DNA of 45,598 bases from Solobacterium sp. (GTDB taxonomy: Bacteria > Bacillota_I > Bacilli_A > Erysipelotrichales > Erysipelotrichaceae): the NCBI GenBank assembly GCA_024693325.1, contig JAILLA010000067.1, positions 1 to 45,598 on the forward strand, written 5' to 3'. Under the pieces are notes generated by a model, which worked only from the letters and a program-made list of their open reading frames with translations, made no database searches and was not told the DNA's origin. How positions within the stretch are numbered: position 1 is the first letter of the stretch; each line of letters opens with the position of its first letter. The position numbers and the translations under genes are program-made. Below are positions 32,956 to 41,808 of this stretch, in pieces.

Positions 32956-34107
32956 ATGCATAAACTGACCGGATTAAAAGAAAAACAGGTGAAAACGGCC
33001 GCGGTGCTGATCGCTGCAGTCCTTTTCGTGATGCTGTTTATCATGTATCTCTATACAGACTTTTTCGCGGATGACCTGGTCTATATGAACAAGTGGGAAT
33101 CGGCTGAGAAACTCTCTTCTGTTTCCGATGTCATTTATTTCCAGGTCCGGCATTATCTTACCTGGGGAGGCAGGACCGTCGCTCATACGATCCTGCAGTT
33201 CCTGTTTCTGATGCCCAAACCCGTATCAGCTTTCCTGAACGCAGGATGTTTCTTCGTGCTTGCGTATATGATCTGCCTGTGCGCATTCGGAAAGGTGCCT
33301 GAAGTGAAGTACGCGGTCTTTGTGATGGGACTCCTGTACTACATCAATCCGTATTTTGAAGAGACACTGCACTGGTATACCGGCATGGCCAATTATCTCT
33401 GGACGTCCGTTCTGATCCTGATCACGGCATATCCGTTTTTCTGCCTGCTCAGGGATCCGGATCACCGGATCACGCCGAAGCACTATCTGCTTCTGCCGGT
33501 GGCCCTGCTGGGCGGCTGGACAAATGAAAACATGGCTCCGTCCATGGTGCTGTTTATGATGGCAGCAGTCTATTCGCTTCTGCGTGAAAAGAAAAAGGTT
33601 CCGTTCTTCTGCTTCCTGATGATACTGTTCAGCGCGGCAGGCTGCAGCCTGCTGATCCTGGCACCGGGCAATTTTGTCCGCAGTTCCGGCTTCAGCTCCG
33701 GCCTGATGTCGATCGCATACCGCGGTCATGGACAGGTCAACGCGTGGGCTGACTGGCTGTTCATGCCGCTGGTCATCACAGCGATCCTGTACGGCTGCAA
33801 TCTTAAGCTGCAGGAATTTACGGAACCGGAAAAACGCCTGGTGCGCTTCAGTGCTGCCTGGTTTGTGATCAGTGTGCTGGCGATGCTCGCCTCTCCGAGT
33901 TATCCCCAGAGGGCAACATTCGGATCGTTTGTGATCCTGCTGGTACTGATCGTCTTCCTGGTAAAACGGATCTACGATCATCATGCCGCATCACGCAGTA
34001 TGATCGATCTGCTTTGTCTTGCGGCCGGCCTGGGTTTTGTCATGGTGCTGATGTCGATCGATATTCTGGCTTATGTCAGATCCCTTGGTGTATATATCCC
34101 CAATTAG
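32956..34107 (+). CDS. DUF6056-like polytopic membrane protein, possible GT-C enzyme
   Basis: 383 residues, about 9-10 membrane segments, starting 1 bp after the previous stop. After the first helix comes FFADDLVYMNKW, an acidic pair where GT-C enzymes keep their catalytic Asp; LTWGGRTVAH, GWTNENMAPS and LILAPGNFVR follow, the pattern I associate with DUF6056 proteins. The same order (ADEF, WQGTYTAEF, VLAPGNFIR) occurs in the protein at 39098. They are probably lipid-linked-sugar-using glycosyltransferases acting outside the membrane, but the family is uncharacterised. A GT4 gene follows directly. Confidence 0.65.
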   Translation: MHKLTGLKEKQVKTAAVLIAAVLFVMLFIMYLYTDFFADDLVYMNKWESAEKLSSVSDVIYFQVRHYLTWGGRTVAHTILQFLFLMPKPVSAFLNAGCFFVLAYMICLCAFGKVPEVKYAVFVMGLLYYINPYFEETLHWYTGMANYLWTSVLILITAYPFFCLLRDPDHRITPKHYLLLPVALLGGWTNENMAPSMVLFMMAAVYSLLREKKKVPFFCFLMILFSAAGCSLLILAPGNFVRSSGFSSGLMSIAYRGHGQVNAWADWLFMPLVITAILYGCNLKLQEFTEPEKRLVRFSAAWFVISVLAMLASPSYPQRATFGSFVILLVLIVFLVKRIYDHHAASRSMIDLLCLAAGLGFVMVLMSIDILAYVRSLGVYIPN

Positions 34108-34135
34108 TGTCCCGGATCGTGAGGGAGAAGTATAT

Positions 34136-35311
34136 ATGAAAGTCTGTTATATCAATTCTGTCTGCGGTTTCGGTTCGACCGGAAAGATCGTGGAAAAACT
34201 TGCGGCCAGTGCGGATTCTGCCCTGGTTTGCTACGGAAGAAAAAATTATACGCGTGAACATTCTTTTTCCGTTTATAAAATGACCGGGTTTGCCGGAAAT
34301 GCCGTCAGTGCCGCTGATACGATCCTGTTCAACAACAACGGCTTTTCAAATGTTTCCGAAACAAGGAAGATGATCGAAGAAGTGAAGCGGTTTGCCCCGG
34401 ATATCATCCATCTGCACAACCTGCACGGATATTACCTGAATCTCGAAGTGCTGTTTTCCTGGCTGAAGGAATACGGGAGACCGGTCATATGGACGCTTCA
34501 TGACTGCTGGTCCATGACCGGCTACTGTCCGCATTTTGAAAATGCCGGATGCACGCAGTATCAGACGGAATGCCGGAAATGCCCGTATCCATGGGGTTAT
34601 CCGTTTTCTCTTTTCAAACAGCATATCCCGGAAAACTTCCGGAGGAAGAAGGCTGCTGTGACCGGGCTGGAAAACATGACGATCGTCACGCCGTCCCAAT
34701 GGCTTCAGAGGATCGTGAAAACATCCTATCTGAAGGACTATCCTTCAGAAGTCATCCATAACGGGATCGATCTGACAAAATTCCATGATGCGGACAGACA
34801 GAACAGAGACGGTTTTACCCTGCTGTTTATTGCCAGTGTCTGGACGAAAGAAAAAGGGGCAGAGGACATCAAAAAACTGATGCCGATGCTGAAGGAAGGG
34901 ATCCGCGCTGTGATCATCGGGGCCGGATCGGACCAGTTTAAAAAGCTTCCTAACTGTACGGTATATAAACATACATCAGACCAGCAGGAACTGATCCGCC
35001 TGTACGGGGAAGCGGATCTTCTGATCAACCCGACGTATGAAGACACTTTCCCCACAGTCAACATCGAAGCACTTGCCTGCGGAACGCCTGTGATCACATA
35101 CCGGACCGGCGGAAGTCCCGAAATACCCGATGAAAAGACCGGTATGGTGATCGAAAAGGGGAATGTGGCGGCACTTGCGGAATGCATCAACAGCCAGTAT
35201 CAGAATCCGGTATTTGACCGGAAAGACTGCCTGAAGCGTGCAGAATGTTTCAGCGACCGGAATATGATGATGAATTATCACTCCTTATACCGTTCTCTCC
35301 TGAATCGATGA
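34136..35311 (+). CDS. GT4-family glycosyltransferase (WcaC-like), first copy
   Basis: 391 residues from ATG 34136, preceded by GAGGGAG; the longer frame from 34073 overlaps the previous gene without a site. The N-terminal domain has MKVCYINSVCGFGSTGKIVE, IIHLHNLHGYYLN and WTLHDCWSMTGYCPHF, with Cys pairs (CTQY...CRKC) that may bind zinc. The donor domain has NPTYEDTFPTVNIEALACG, with Asp at the first position of the E-x7-E motif. It is clearly related over its whole length to the protein at 40603, including the cysteines. A promoter-like region follows the stop. Confidence 0.88.
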   Translation: MKVCYINSVCGFGSTGKIVEKLAASADSALVCYGRKNYTREHSFSVYKMTGFAGNAVSAADTILFNNNGFSNVSETRKMIEEVKRFAPDIIHLHNLHGYYLNLEVLFSWLKEYGRPVIWTLHDCWSMTGYCPHFENAGCTQYQTECRKCPYPWGYPFSLFKQHIPENFRRKKAAVTGLENMTIVTPSQWLQRIVKTSYLKDYPSEVIHNGIDLTKFHDADRQNRDGFTLLFIASVWTKEKGAEDIKKLMPMLKEGIRAVIIGAGSDQFKKLPNCTVYKHTSDQQELIRLYGEADLLINPTYEDTFPTVNIEALACGTPVITYRTGGSPEIPDEKTGMVIEKGNVAALAECINSQYQNPVFDRKDCLKRAECFSDRNMMMNYHSLYRSLLNR

Positions 35312-35331
35312 AACATTTGTACAAAAGGGTA

Positions 35332-35371
35332 TATAATACTTTGACTGATATGTTATAAAGAACATATCAGT
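35332..35371 (+). promoter_or_regulatory. TATAAT element followed by an 11-bp perfect inverted repeat
   Basis: TATAAT at 35332-35337; a transcript from it would start near 35344, exactly where ACTGATATGTT (35344-35354) begins. This pairs perfectly with AACATATCAGT (35361-35371) around ATAAAG. No good -35 is seen (TGAAAC at 35309-35314 is the best). The hairpin ends 9 bp before GAGG and 19 bp before ATG 35391. It may be an operator or a 5'-terminal mRNA hairpin. Confidence 0.55.
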
Positions 35372-35390
35372 TCAGGATATGAGGTACTTT

Positions 35391-37775
35391 ATGGATCTGG
35401 ATACAAGTCTTAAGAAAATACAGCTGTTTACTGCTTTTTTCTGTGTGTGTCTCGGATTCTTTACGGATTTTATTCCGTTCAGCACAGCATTTGTTTTTTA
35501 TGTCAGCTTTTTCGCCGCTGCTTTTTATATTGCCTTTGCGTTTTTCCGCAGTCCGAAAAAAATGATCTCGCAGAACAGGACCAATCTGCTTCTGCTGGTG
35601 ACGCTGTTCATCGGCATCCTGGCAAACCCGGAATACTCGGATGTGTATTCGATCGTGATGCTGATGGAACTGGTCATGTACCTGTTTGCGTCCATGTGCT
35701 ATACAGGGCGGGAAAACATGGAAGAGATCGGAAAATGGATCAATATGCTGTTCCGTGTCATTACCGTGATCCTGTTCGTACTGACATCCTTTACGCTGCT
35801 GAACGGACTGTTCGGTACGCATTATGCCGGACTGCTTCCGAGATTTCTGCAGGTATATCCTGCTGAACAGTATGAACAGTGGCATTATGAACTGCTGCAT
35901 TTCTGCACCGGCGGTCTTTACCATAACGGCAACCAGCTCGCGCTGAATGCCTATATTTCCGGCATGCTGAGCATGTACTTTCTCAGGGAAAAAAAGAGCG
36001 GCCTGCTGTTTGACAAAGTGAACCTGGTGATCCAGCTTGCCGGAATCGCTGTCTCTTCCTGCCGTTCGATCCTTATTGCGGTCGTCTTTACCGCGGCATA
36101 TCTTGTTTATCATTCAGGTATCAAAAACGGCAAAAAGATCATGAAGGCGATCCTGCTTGTCAGCTTCCTGATCATGGCAGTCATGACGAGAAATAAACTT
36201 CATTATTATTTCGTGGAAGACGGTCTGGGCGAACTGATCCAGAAACTGACCGGAAACCGGTTCCTGATCTGGGAAGAATGCTTCAGTCTTTTTAAACACA
36301 AGCCTGTTTTCGGTGTAGGACTGAATAATATCCAAAAGGCTGCGGTCGACCTGATCGGAAAAAAATCAGTGATGCGGTACAGGAATTACAATAACGCTCA
36401 TAATATTGTGATCAATATTCTTTCCATGACCGGCCTGACTGGTGCTGTCATGTTCACGTTTGCCGGCAGGGACATCCTGCATGGACTGAAACGATGCGGG
36501 AAATACCTGGTGATCATGTCTGCCGGCCTGCTGTTCGGTGACTGCCTGGATATCTTTGTACTGTTCACAAACAAGCTTCCTTCATTTCTGCTGCCGGCCA
36601 TTGCCGGACTCGGGATCAGGAAAATGCTTGCAGAACCGAAGCATATCTGTTTCTTCACAAATGCCGTGGAAGAGGATACATACAGAAAGATCTTTACGAA
36701 GAGCGTGCGTCCTGGTCAGCAGTCACAGAAGTTCAACCGTCTGATCGCGGAGGGCTTCAAGCTGAACGGAAACAAGGTCACCTGCTGTACGGCAGTGCCG
36801 GTCTCCGCAGCCATAGCGGATTACCTGATCAAAAAGATCAAGGACCATGATATCTACCATTACAGCCTGTCCATCAATATTCCCGGAATCAAAAATATCT
36901 GGAATGCCCTTGCCGCATTCTTCTATGTCATGTTTGCGGAAAACGCGGCAGTCGCGGTCGATACGCTTTCCATAGACAACGCAGCCGGAGCCCTGCTTGC
37001 CTCAAAACTGAGAGGATTCAGAAGCACCGGTATCGTAACGGATCTTCCGGAACACTTCTCAGGCGATCAGACATTCTCAAAGATCGTATACTGGATCATC
37101 CGAAGATGTGACAGTTATGTTTTCCTGACGAAATACATGGATGAAAGACTGAATCCGAAGCATAAGCCATGGATCGTCATGGAGGGATTATGCGACGCGC
37201 AGACGGTTCCCGAACAGGCAGGGGAACGGACCCGCTCGATGATCTTTGCGGGTGAGATCGACCCGGAAAACGGTGTCCTGAACCTTGCGGACGCTTTCCT
37301 TGCGTGGGGATATCACGGCTATGACCTGTATTTCTACGGGAACGGGAAAGCTATGGATACCCTGAAGGAAAAGACGAAGGATGATCCGCATGTTCATATC
37401 ATGGGCCTGATCCTGAATCGTGAACTGGTGGAGATCATGAAAAATGCATCGCTGCTTCTGAACCCCAGACCGGTCCATCAGGATTTTGTCAAATATTCGT
37501 TCCCCAGCAAGGTCATGGAATACATGCATACGGGAACATATCATGCCTCGACAAGACTTGCCTGCATACCGGATGAATACTTCAATTACATCGGGGATCT
37601 GGGTGACGGCTCACCTGAAGACATCCTGAAATTCCTGAAGGCATTCGAAAACATGCCGGCAGGGGAAATGGAAGAAAAGGGCAGACAGGCGCAGAGCTTT
37701 GTTCTTGCCGAAAAGAATAACAGGAAACAGGCAGGCAGGATCGCGGAACTGCTGGAAGGGCTTTATGAACAGTAA
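35391..37775 (+). CDS. fusion: Wzy/O-antigen-ligase-like membrane domain plus C-terminal GT4 domain
   Basis: 794 residues from ATG 35391 (GAGG 6 bases upstream); ATG 35379 is too close to its AGG. Residues 1 to about 410 contain some 11 membrane segments with a periplasmic-type loop, then FSLFKHKPVFGVGLNNIQ (near 298) and NAHNIVINILSMTGL, the Wzy_C/O-antigen ligase signature. Residues from about 416 (KHICFFTNAVEEDTYRK) to the end are a GT-B enzyme with MIFAGEIDPENGVL and SFPSKVMEYMHTGT in the donor-binding region. Polymerisation occurs outside the membrane and GT4 transfer inside, so one chain spans both steps. The ORF is continuous with no sign of frameshift. It is the only polymerase candidate in the window. 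Confidence 0.8.
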   Translation: MDLDTSLKKIQLFTAFFCVCLGFFTDFIPFSTAFVFYVSFFAAAFYIAFAFFRSPKKMISQNRTNLLLLVTLFIGILANPEYSDVYSIVMLMELVMYLFASMCYTGRENMEEIGKWINMLFRVITVILFVLTSFTLLNGLFGTHYAGLLPRFLQVYPAEQYEQWHYELLHFCTGGLYHNGNQLALNAYISGMLSMYFLREKKSGLLFDKVNLVIQLAGIAVSSCRSILIAVVFTAAYLVYHSGIKNGKKIMKAILLVSFLIMAVMTRNKLHYYFVEDGLGELIQKLTGNRFLIWEECFSLFKHKPVFGVGLNNIQKAAVDLIGKKSVMRYRNYNNAHNIVINILSMTGLTGAVMFTFAGRDILHGLKRCGKYLVIMSAGLLFGDCLDIFVLFTNKLPSFLLPAIAGLGIRKMLAEPKHICFFTNAVEEDTYRKIFTKSVRPGQQSQKFNRLIAEGFKLNGNKVTCCTAVPVSAAIADYLIKKIKDHDIYHYSLSINIPGIKNIWNALAAFFYVMFAENAAVAVDTLSIDNAAGALLASKLRGFRSTGIVTDLPEHFSGDQTFSKIVYWIIRRCDSYVFLTKYMDERLNPKHKPWIVMEGLCDAQTVPEQAGERTRSMIFAGEIDPENGVLNLADAFLAWGYHGYDLYFYGNGKAMDTLKEKTKDDPHVHIMGLILNRELVEIMKNASLLLNPRPVHQDFVKYSFPSKVMEYMHTGTYHASTRLACIPDEYFNYIGDLGDGSPEDILKFLKAFENMPAGEMEEKGRQAQSFVLAEKNNRKQAGRIAELLEGLYEQ

Positions 37776-39063
37776 AGTGATCAAAAATGCCTCCTGGATG
37801 ATCGGGGCCAGAGTTCTGCAGATGCTGCTGGGACTGATCATCAGCGCATGGACATCGAGATACCTGGGACCGTCCAATTTCGGTGCGATCAGCTATGTCG
37901 GTGCTTTTGTGTCGTTCTTTACCGCGATTGCGACACTGGGCTTGAATAATGTGATCATCAAGGAGCTGATCGATCATAAAGAAAGAGACAATGTCGTACT
38001 CGGAACATCCGTGATCATGCGTCTTGTTTCAAGTATATTCTTTTCTTTGTGCGTGATCGGACTGATCAGTATTCTGAATCCCGGCGACCGTATGATGATC
38101 ATTGTTGCCGTACTGCTTTCATTGACGCTGGTATTCCAGTCATTTGAAATGATCACCTACTGGTATCAGTCCAGGCTGGAGTCAAAAGTCACTTCCATCA
38201 TCCAGACAGTCGCCTATCTGTCTGTTGCCGGATGCCGTCTGATCGGATTGATCCAGGGACGCGATGTCCTGTGGTTCGCGTTTGCGAATTCCGTGGATAC
38301 AATGGTCATGGCAATACTGCTTTACATTTCATATAAGATCAGGTACCGGAAACCGATGGCATGGGACACAGGTCTGGCCAAAGAGATGCTGTCAAAAAGC
38401 CATCATTTCATTTATTCTGCCCTGATGATCGCTGTTTACAGCCAGATGGACAGCATTATGATCAAGGAATTCATGAACACTGGAGCGACTGGGCATTACG
38501 GTATCGCGATCGGCTTCAATTCCATGTGGGCATTTGTACTGGAAGCGATCATCGCTTCGATCTATCCGACGATCATAGAGGCATTTAAAAGCGGAAACAA
38601 GGAACTGTATCATGGCAGGATCATCAAACTGTACAGTATTGTAATATGGTTCAGTACAGCGGTATCCATCGGGGTCATGCTGTGTGCAAAATATCTTGTT
38701 TTGATCCTGTATGGAGCGGATTATCTACCGTCCGTAGCGTGCCTGCGCCTGACAACATGGATCAATACGTTTGCTTACCTTGGTGTTGCAAGAGGGGCAT
38801 GGATGGTCTGTGAAGATAATCAGAAATACCAGAAATACATTCTCGGTATCGGCGCGGCGATCAATCTGGTTTTAAATTATGTGCTGATTCCGAAATACGG
38901 TATTCTCGGTGCTGCCAGCGCGACGCTGATCACCCAGATCACAACTTCAACCCTGGCTCCTTTGATCTTCCGGAGGACAAGGGAGAATACAATGTTTATT
39001 ATGAAAGGTGCAAACCCGGCGGTCGTATACGGAGTGATCCGGCAGATCGTGTCAGGAAGATAA
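37765..39063 (+). CDS. polysaccharide flippase (Wzx-like), second copy
   Basis: 432 residues from ATG 37765, with GGAAGGG upstream, overlapping the previous stop by 11 bp. It has about 12 membrane segments; the start NSKVIKNASWMIGARVLQML and TSRYLGPSNFGAISYVGAFV carries the RyLGpxxfG motif of MOP-family exporters. It should flip the undecaprenyl-linked unit that the preceding fusion protein polymerises, as in the usual Wzx/Wzy pairing. It is shorter than, and not closely similar to, the flippase at 10864, so the two may serve different glycans. Confidence 0.92.
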   Translation: MNSKVIKNASWMIGARVLQMLLGLIISAWTSRYLGPSNFGAISYVGAFVSFFTAIATLGLNNVIIKELIDHKERDNVVLGTSVIMRLVSSIFFSLCVIGLISILNPGDRMMIIVAVLLSLTLVFQSFEMITYWYQSRLESKVTSIIQTVAYLSVAGCRLIGLIQGRDVLWFAFANSVDTMVMAILLYISYKIRYRKPMAWDTGLAKEMLSKSHHFIYSALMIAVYSQMDSIMIKEFMNTGATGHYGIAIGFNSMWAFVLEAIIASIYPTIIEAFKSGNKELYHGRIIKLYSIVIWFSTAVSIGVMLCAKYLVLILYGADYLPSVACLRLTTWINTFAYLGVARGAWMVCEDNQKYQKYILGIGAAINLVLNYVLIPKYGILGAASATLITQITTSTLAPLIFRRTRENTMFIMKGANPAVVYGVIRQIVSGR

Positions 39064-39076
39064 AACTGTCCTGACA
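39050..39076. repeat. 8-bp inverted repeat across the flippase stop codon
   Basis: TGTCAGGA (39050-39057) and TCCTGACA (39069-39076) flank an 11-nt loop with the TAA stop. There is no T-tract, so it is not a standard terminator. It might be an attenuating or mRNA-processing hairpin. Confidence 0.4.
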
Positions 39077-39097
39077 ACAATTTGGTGAGGTGGATAT

Positions 39098-40600
39098 ATG
39101 TTTGATAAAAAATGGAAACGGTTAACAGTTCTGGTGATCGCGGTATTCATATTGTCGATGATCCCCATATTCCTGATGATGAAATATGCGCATCCTATGG
39201 CGGACGAATTCACGGAACCCGTCCATGTTTACAGGGCGATCACAGAAGGAAGAGGACTTCTCGGCGTACTGAAGGGCGCCTGGAAAAACATGGTCTATAA
39301 TTACTTCCACTGGCAGGGTACATATACTGCGGAATTTGTTATGGCGCTGAACCCGCACACATTGGGAGAGCAGTATTATTTCACCGGACCGGTGATCGTA
39401 TGTGTCTTCTATCTGGTCTGCCATTTCTATTTCTTCTATGTCCTGTTATGCAGGGTCTTTTCGATGAAAAAGTACGGATGGCTGATCATCTCTTCCATGA
39501 CAGCGCTTCTCGGCTACAACTTTATGCCAGACCCCGCCCAGGGTATCTACTGGTATGAGTCGGCAGTCTATTACATGGGACTGTACGGGCTGGGACTTGC
39601 CTCCCTTGCTTTCACGATCAGGATCCTGATGACCGAGCAGCAGGGAAAAGCGGTCGCGTTTACAGTACTGGCATGCATCACGGCTTTTCTGACAGCCGGA
39701 GCCAGCATGCAGTCGGGCCTGGGCTTTATTTTCCTGTATATCCTGATCGCCATAGCTGCCTTTATCCTCAACAGCAGAAACAAGGTGCTGTCTGTACTGC
39801 CTGCACTTTTCATGATCGGAGGCTTTATGATCGCCGTGCTGGCACCGGGCAACTTTATCCGCGGCAAAGAAGCGTTTGCCGGCATCGGTGTCTTTATGAC
39901 GATCTACAAGTCGATCCATGAGGCATGCGTCCTGATCAGTGAGTGGACAAGCATGTACATGGTCGCTATCTTTGCCGGACTGGTGGTCCCGCTCTGCTTT
40001 ATCACGGTGAAAGATACAAAATTCAGATTTGACCATCCGATCCTGTTTACGATCTATATGTGCGGTGTTTTTTCAGTACAGTTTGCGCCGTTCTACTATA
40101 CATATGACATGCTGGTGCCTTTGCGGGCTGCCAACCCCGTATACTGCAGTTTCCTGATGCTGGCAGTCCTTGTCATACTTTACTGGTGCGGCTGGCTCCG
40201 CAAACATATCCTGATCGAGGATCTGTTCAGTGAAGCCCAGAAGGAACGTCTCGGAAAATGGTACTTCTCATGGGGGACTGCTTTGATCATCTGCATCTTC
40301 TCACTCGGCTGTGTTGCCAGCGACCGGATGACATATCTGACATCCGTCAGCGCAACGGTATCCCTGATCACCGGTCAGGCACAGGCATTTGACGCGGAGA
40401 TGGATGAGCGTGAAGCCGTCTATCTGGCAAACAGGAAAACGGACAATGATGTCATCATTCCTGCTGTCAAAAACAGGCCGTATCTTCTCTATATCCAGGA
40501 TGAAGAAGTCAGAACGGAAACCTCTTACTGGATCAATACCGGCATCAGCAAATACTATCAGTTCAAGTCGCTTACGCTGAAGGAGACGGAAAACAACTGA
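39098..40600 (+). CDS. DUF6056-like polytopic membrane protein, possible GT-C enzyme, second copy
   Basis: 500 residues with about 10-12 membrane segments. The acidic loop KYAHPMADEFTEPVHVY follows the first helix, WQGTYTAEFVM and IAVLAPGNFIRG come later, in the same order as in the shorter protein at 32956. The C-terminal 100 residues form a hydrophilic tail with DAEMDEREAVYLANRK, probably outside the membrane, as in GT-C enzymes with a soluble C-terminal domain. GGTGAGGTGG precedes the ATG. The next gene, 2 bp downstream, is a GT4 enzyme, repeating the pairing at 32956-35311. The function is uncharacterised. Confidence 0.62.
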   Translation: MFDKKWKRLTVLVIAVFILSMIPIFLMMKYAHPMADEFTEPVHVYRAITEGRGLLGVLKGAWKNMVYNYFHWQGTYTAEFVMALNPHTLGEQYYFTGPVIVCVFYLVCHFYFFYVLLCRVFSMKKYGWLIISSMTALLGYNFMPDPAQGIYWYESAVYYMGLYGLGLASLAFTIRILMTEQQGKAVAFTVLACITAFLTAGASMQSGLGFIFLYILIAIAAFILNSRNKVLSVLPALFMIGGFMIAVLAPGNFIRGKEAFAGIGVFMTIYKSIHEACVLISEWTSMYMVAIFAGLVVPLCFITVKDTKFRFDHPILFTIYMCGVFSVQFAPFYYTYDMLVPLRAANPVYCSFLMLAVLVILYWCGWLRKHILIEDLFSEAQKERLGKWYFSWGTALIICIFSLGCVASDRMTYLTSVSATVSLITGQAQAFDAEMDEREAVYLANRKTDNDVIIPAVKNRPYLLYIQDEEVRTETSYWINTGISKYYQFKSLTLKETENN

Positions 40601-40602
40601 GT

Positions 40603-41808
40603 ATGAGAATTGCCTTCATCAATACAGTTTCAGGCTACGGCAGCACCGGCAGACTGGTCAGCCAGCTTGCCGGAATGGATGGAACTGTATCCAGGATCTA
40701 CTACGGCAGAAAGAAGGATCTTTCCGGCTGTGAGACTTACCGTGTGACGGGACCGGCAGGAAATATCGTTCATGCCGTGGAAACAAGACTGTTTGACAGG
40801 CACGGTTTCTGCAGCGCAAAGGAAACAAACCGCATGATCGGGGATCTGAAGGCATTTCAGCCTGACCTCATCCATCTGCACAATCTCCACGGCTATTATC
40901 TTCATACAGAAGTGCTGTTCCGCTTCCTTGCCCAGATCTGTGTACCGGTCGTATGGACGTTTCATGACTGCTGGCCGTTTACGGGGCACTGTGTCCATTA
41001 TGAAGCGGTTGGCTGTGAACAATGGAAGACCGGATGCAGGCACTGTACTCAGACCCGGGTGAACTATAAAACGTACAGCAGCGCTCATGTACGGGAAAAC
41101 TACGAGCGCAAGAGAGCTGCTTTTACATCGGTCGGTTCCCGTCTGCATGTCGCAGTCCCTTCCGTCTGGCTGAAAGACCAGGTCAGCGGTTCTTTCCTGA
41201 AGGAAACGGACTGCACGGTCATTCCCAATGGGATCGACCTGAACACATTCCATCCTCTTGAATCGGATTTCCGCAGGAAAAACAATCTTGAAAATAAAAC
41301 GCTGATTCTGGCATGTTCCAGCATCTGGACAGAGCGGAAGGGATTTGACCAGCTGGCTGCACTGTCGCATGATCTGCCTGAGAATGCGGTATTGTGCATC
41401 ATCGGCGTTTCACAGCGGCAGAAAAAACAGCTGCCGGAACACGTGATCGCGATCAGCCGGACCGACAGCGTACGGGAACTGGCAGAGATCTACTCTGCCG
41501 CAGATCTTCTGATCAATCCGACGCAGGAAGAAACATTTTCCCTGGTGAATCTGGAGGCGCAGGCATGCGGCATACCGGTCGTGACCTACCGCTCAGGCGG
41601 AAGTACGGAAACGATCACGGACAGTACCGGCATCATCCTGGAAAAAAATGATCTGGCCGGACTGCGGAAAGTCATTGAACGGATGTCTTCAGGTCAGTTA
41701 ATATTTGATAAAGACAGCTGTGTCCGGAATGCACAGCGGTTTTCAATTGAACATATGCTGGAAGGATACAGGCAGCTGTATCAGAGAGTGACAGGTAAAA
41801 CACTATGA
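40603..41808 (+). CDS. GT4-family glycosyltransferase (WcaC-like), second copy
   Basis: 401 residues. MRIAFINTVSGYGSTGRLVS, LIHLHNLHGYYLHTEVLFRF and WTFHDCWPFTGHCVHYE align block by block with the protein at 34136, and the cysteine pairs (CEQW...CRHC) are kept. The donor domain has NPTQEETFSLVNLEAQACG with an intact E-x7-E motif. It starts 2 bp after the DUF6056-like gene and overlaps the next GT4 gene by 4 bp. It probably transfers the same or a similar sugar as its relative. Confidence 0.9.
   Translation: MRIAFINTVSGYGSTGRLVSQLAGMDGTVSRIYYGRKKDLSGCETYRVTGPAGNIVHAVETRLFDRHGFCSAKETNRMIGDLKAFQPDLIHLHNLHGYYLHTEVLFRFLAQICVPVVWTFHDCWPFTGHCVHYEAVGCEQWKTGCRHCTQTRVNYKTYSSAHVRENYERKRAAFTSVGSRLHVAVPSVWLKDQVSGSFLKETDCTVIPNGIDLNTFHPLESDFRRKNNLENKTLILACSSIWTERKGFDQLAALSHDLPENAVLCIIGVSQRQKKQLPEHVIAISRTDSVRELAEIYSAADLLINPTQEETFSLVNLEAQACGIPVVTYRSGGSTETITDSTGIILEKNDLAGLRKVIERMSSGQLIFDKDSCVRNAQRFSIEHMLEGYRQLYQRVTGKTL

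Noticed and set aside
35391-37775. Frameshift or misassembly joining polymerase and GT4 genes
   Set aside because: The frame is continuous, with no internal start plus ribosome binding site at the junction near 36640 and no drop in coding quality.
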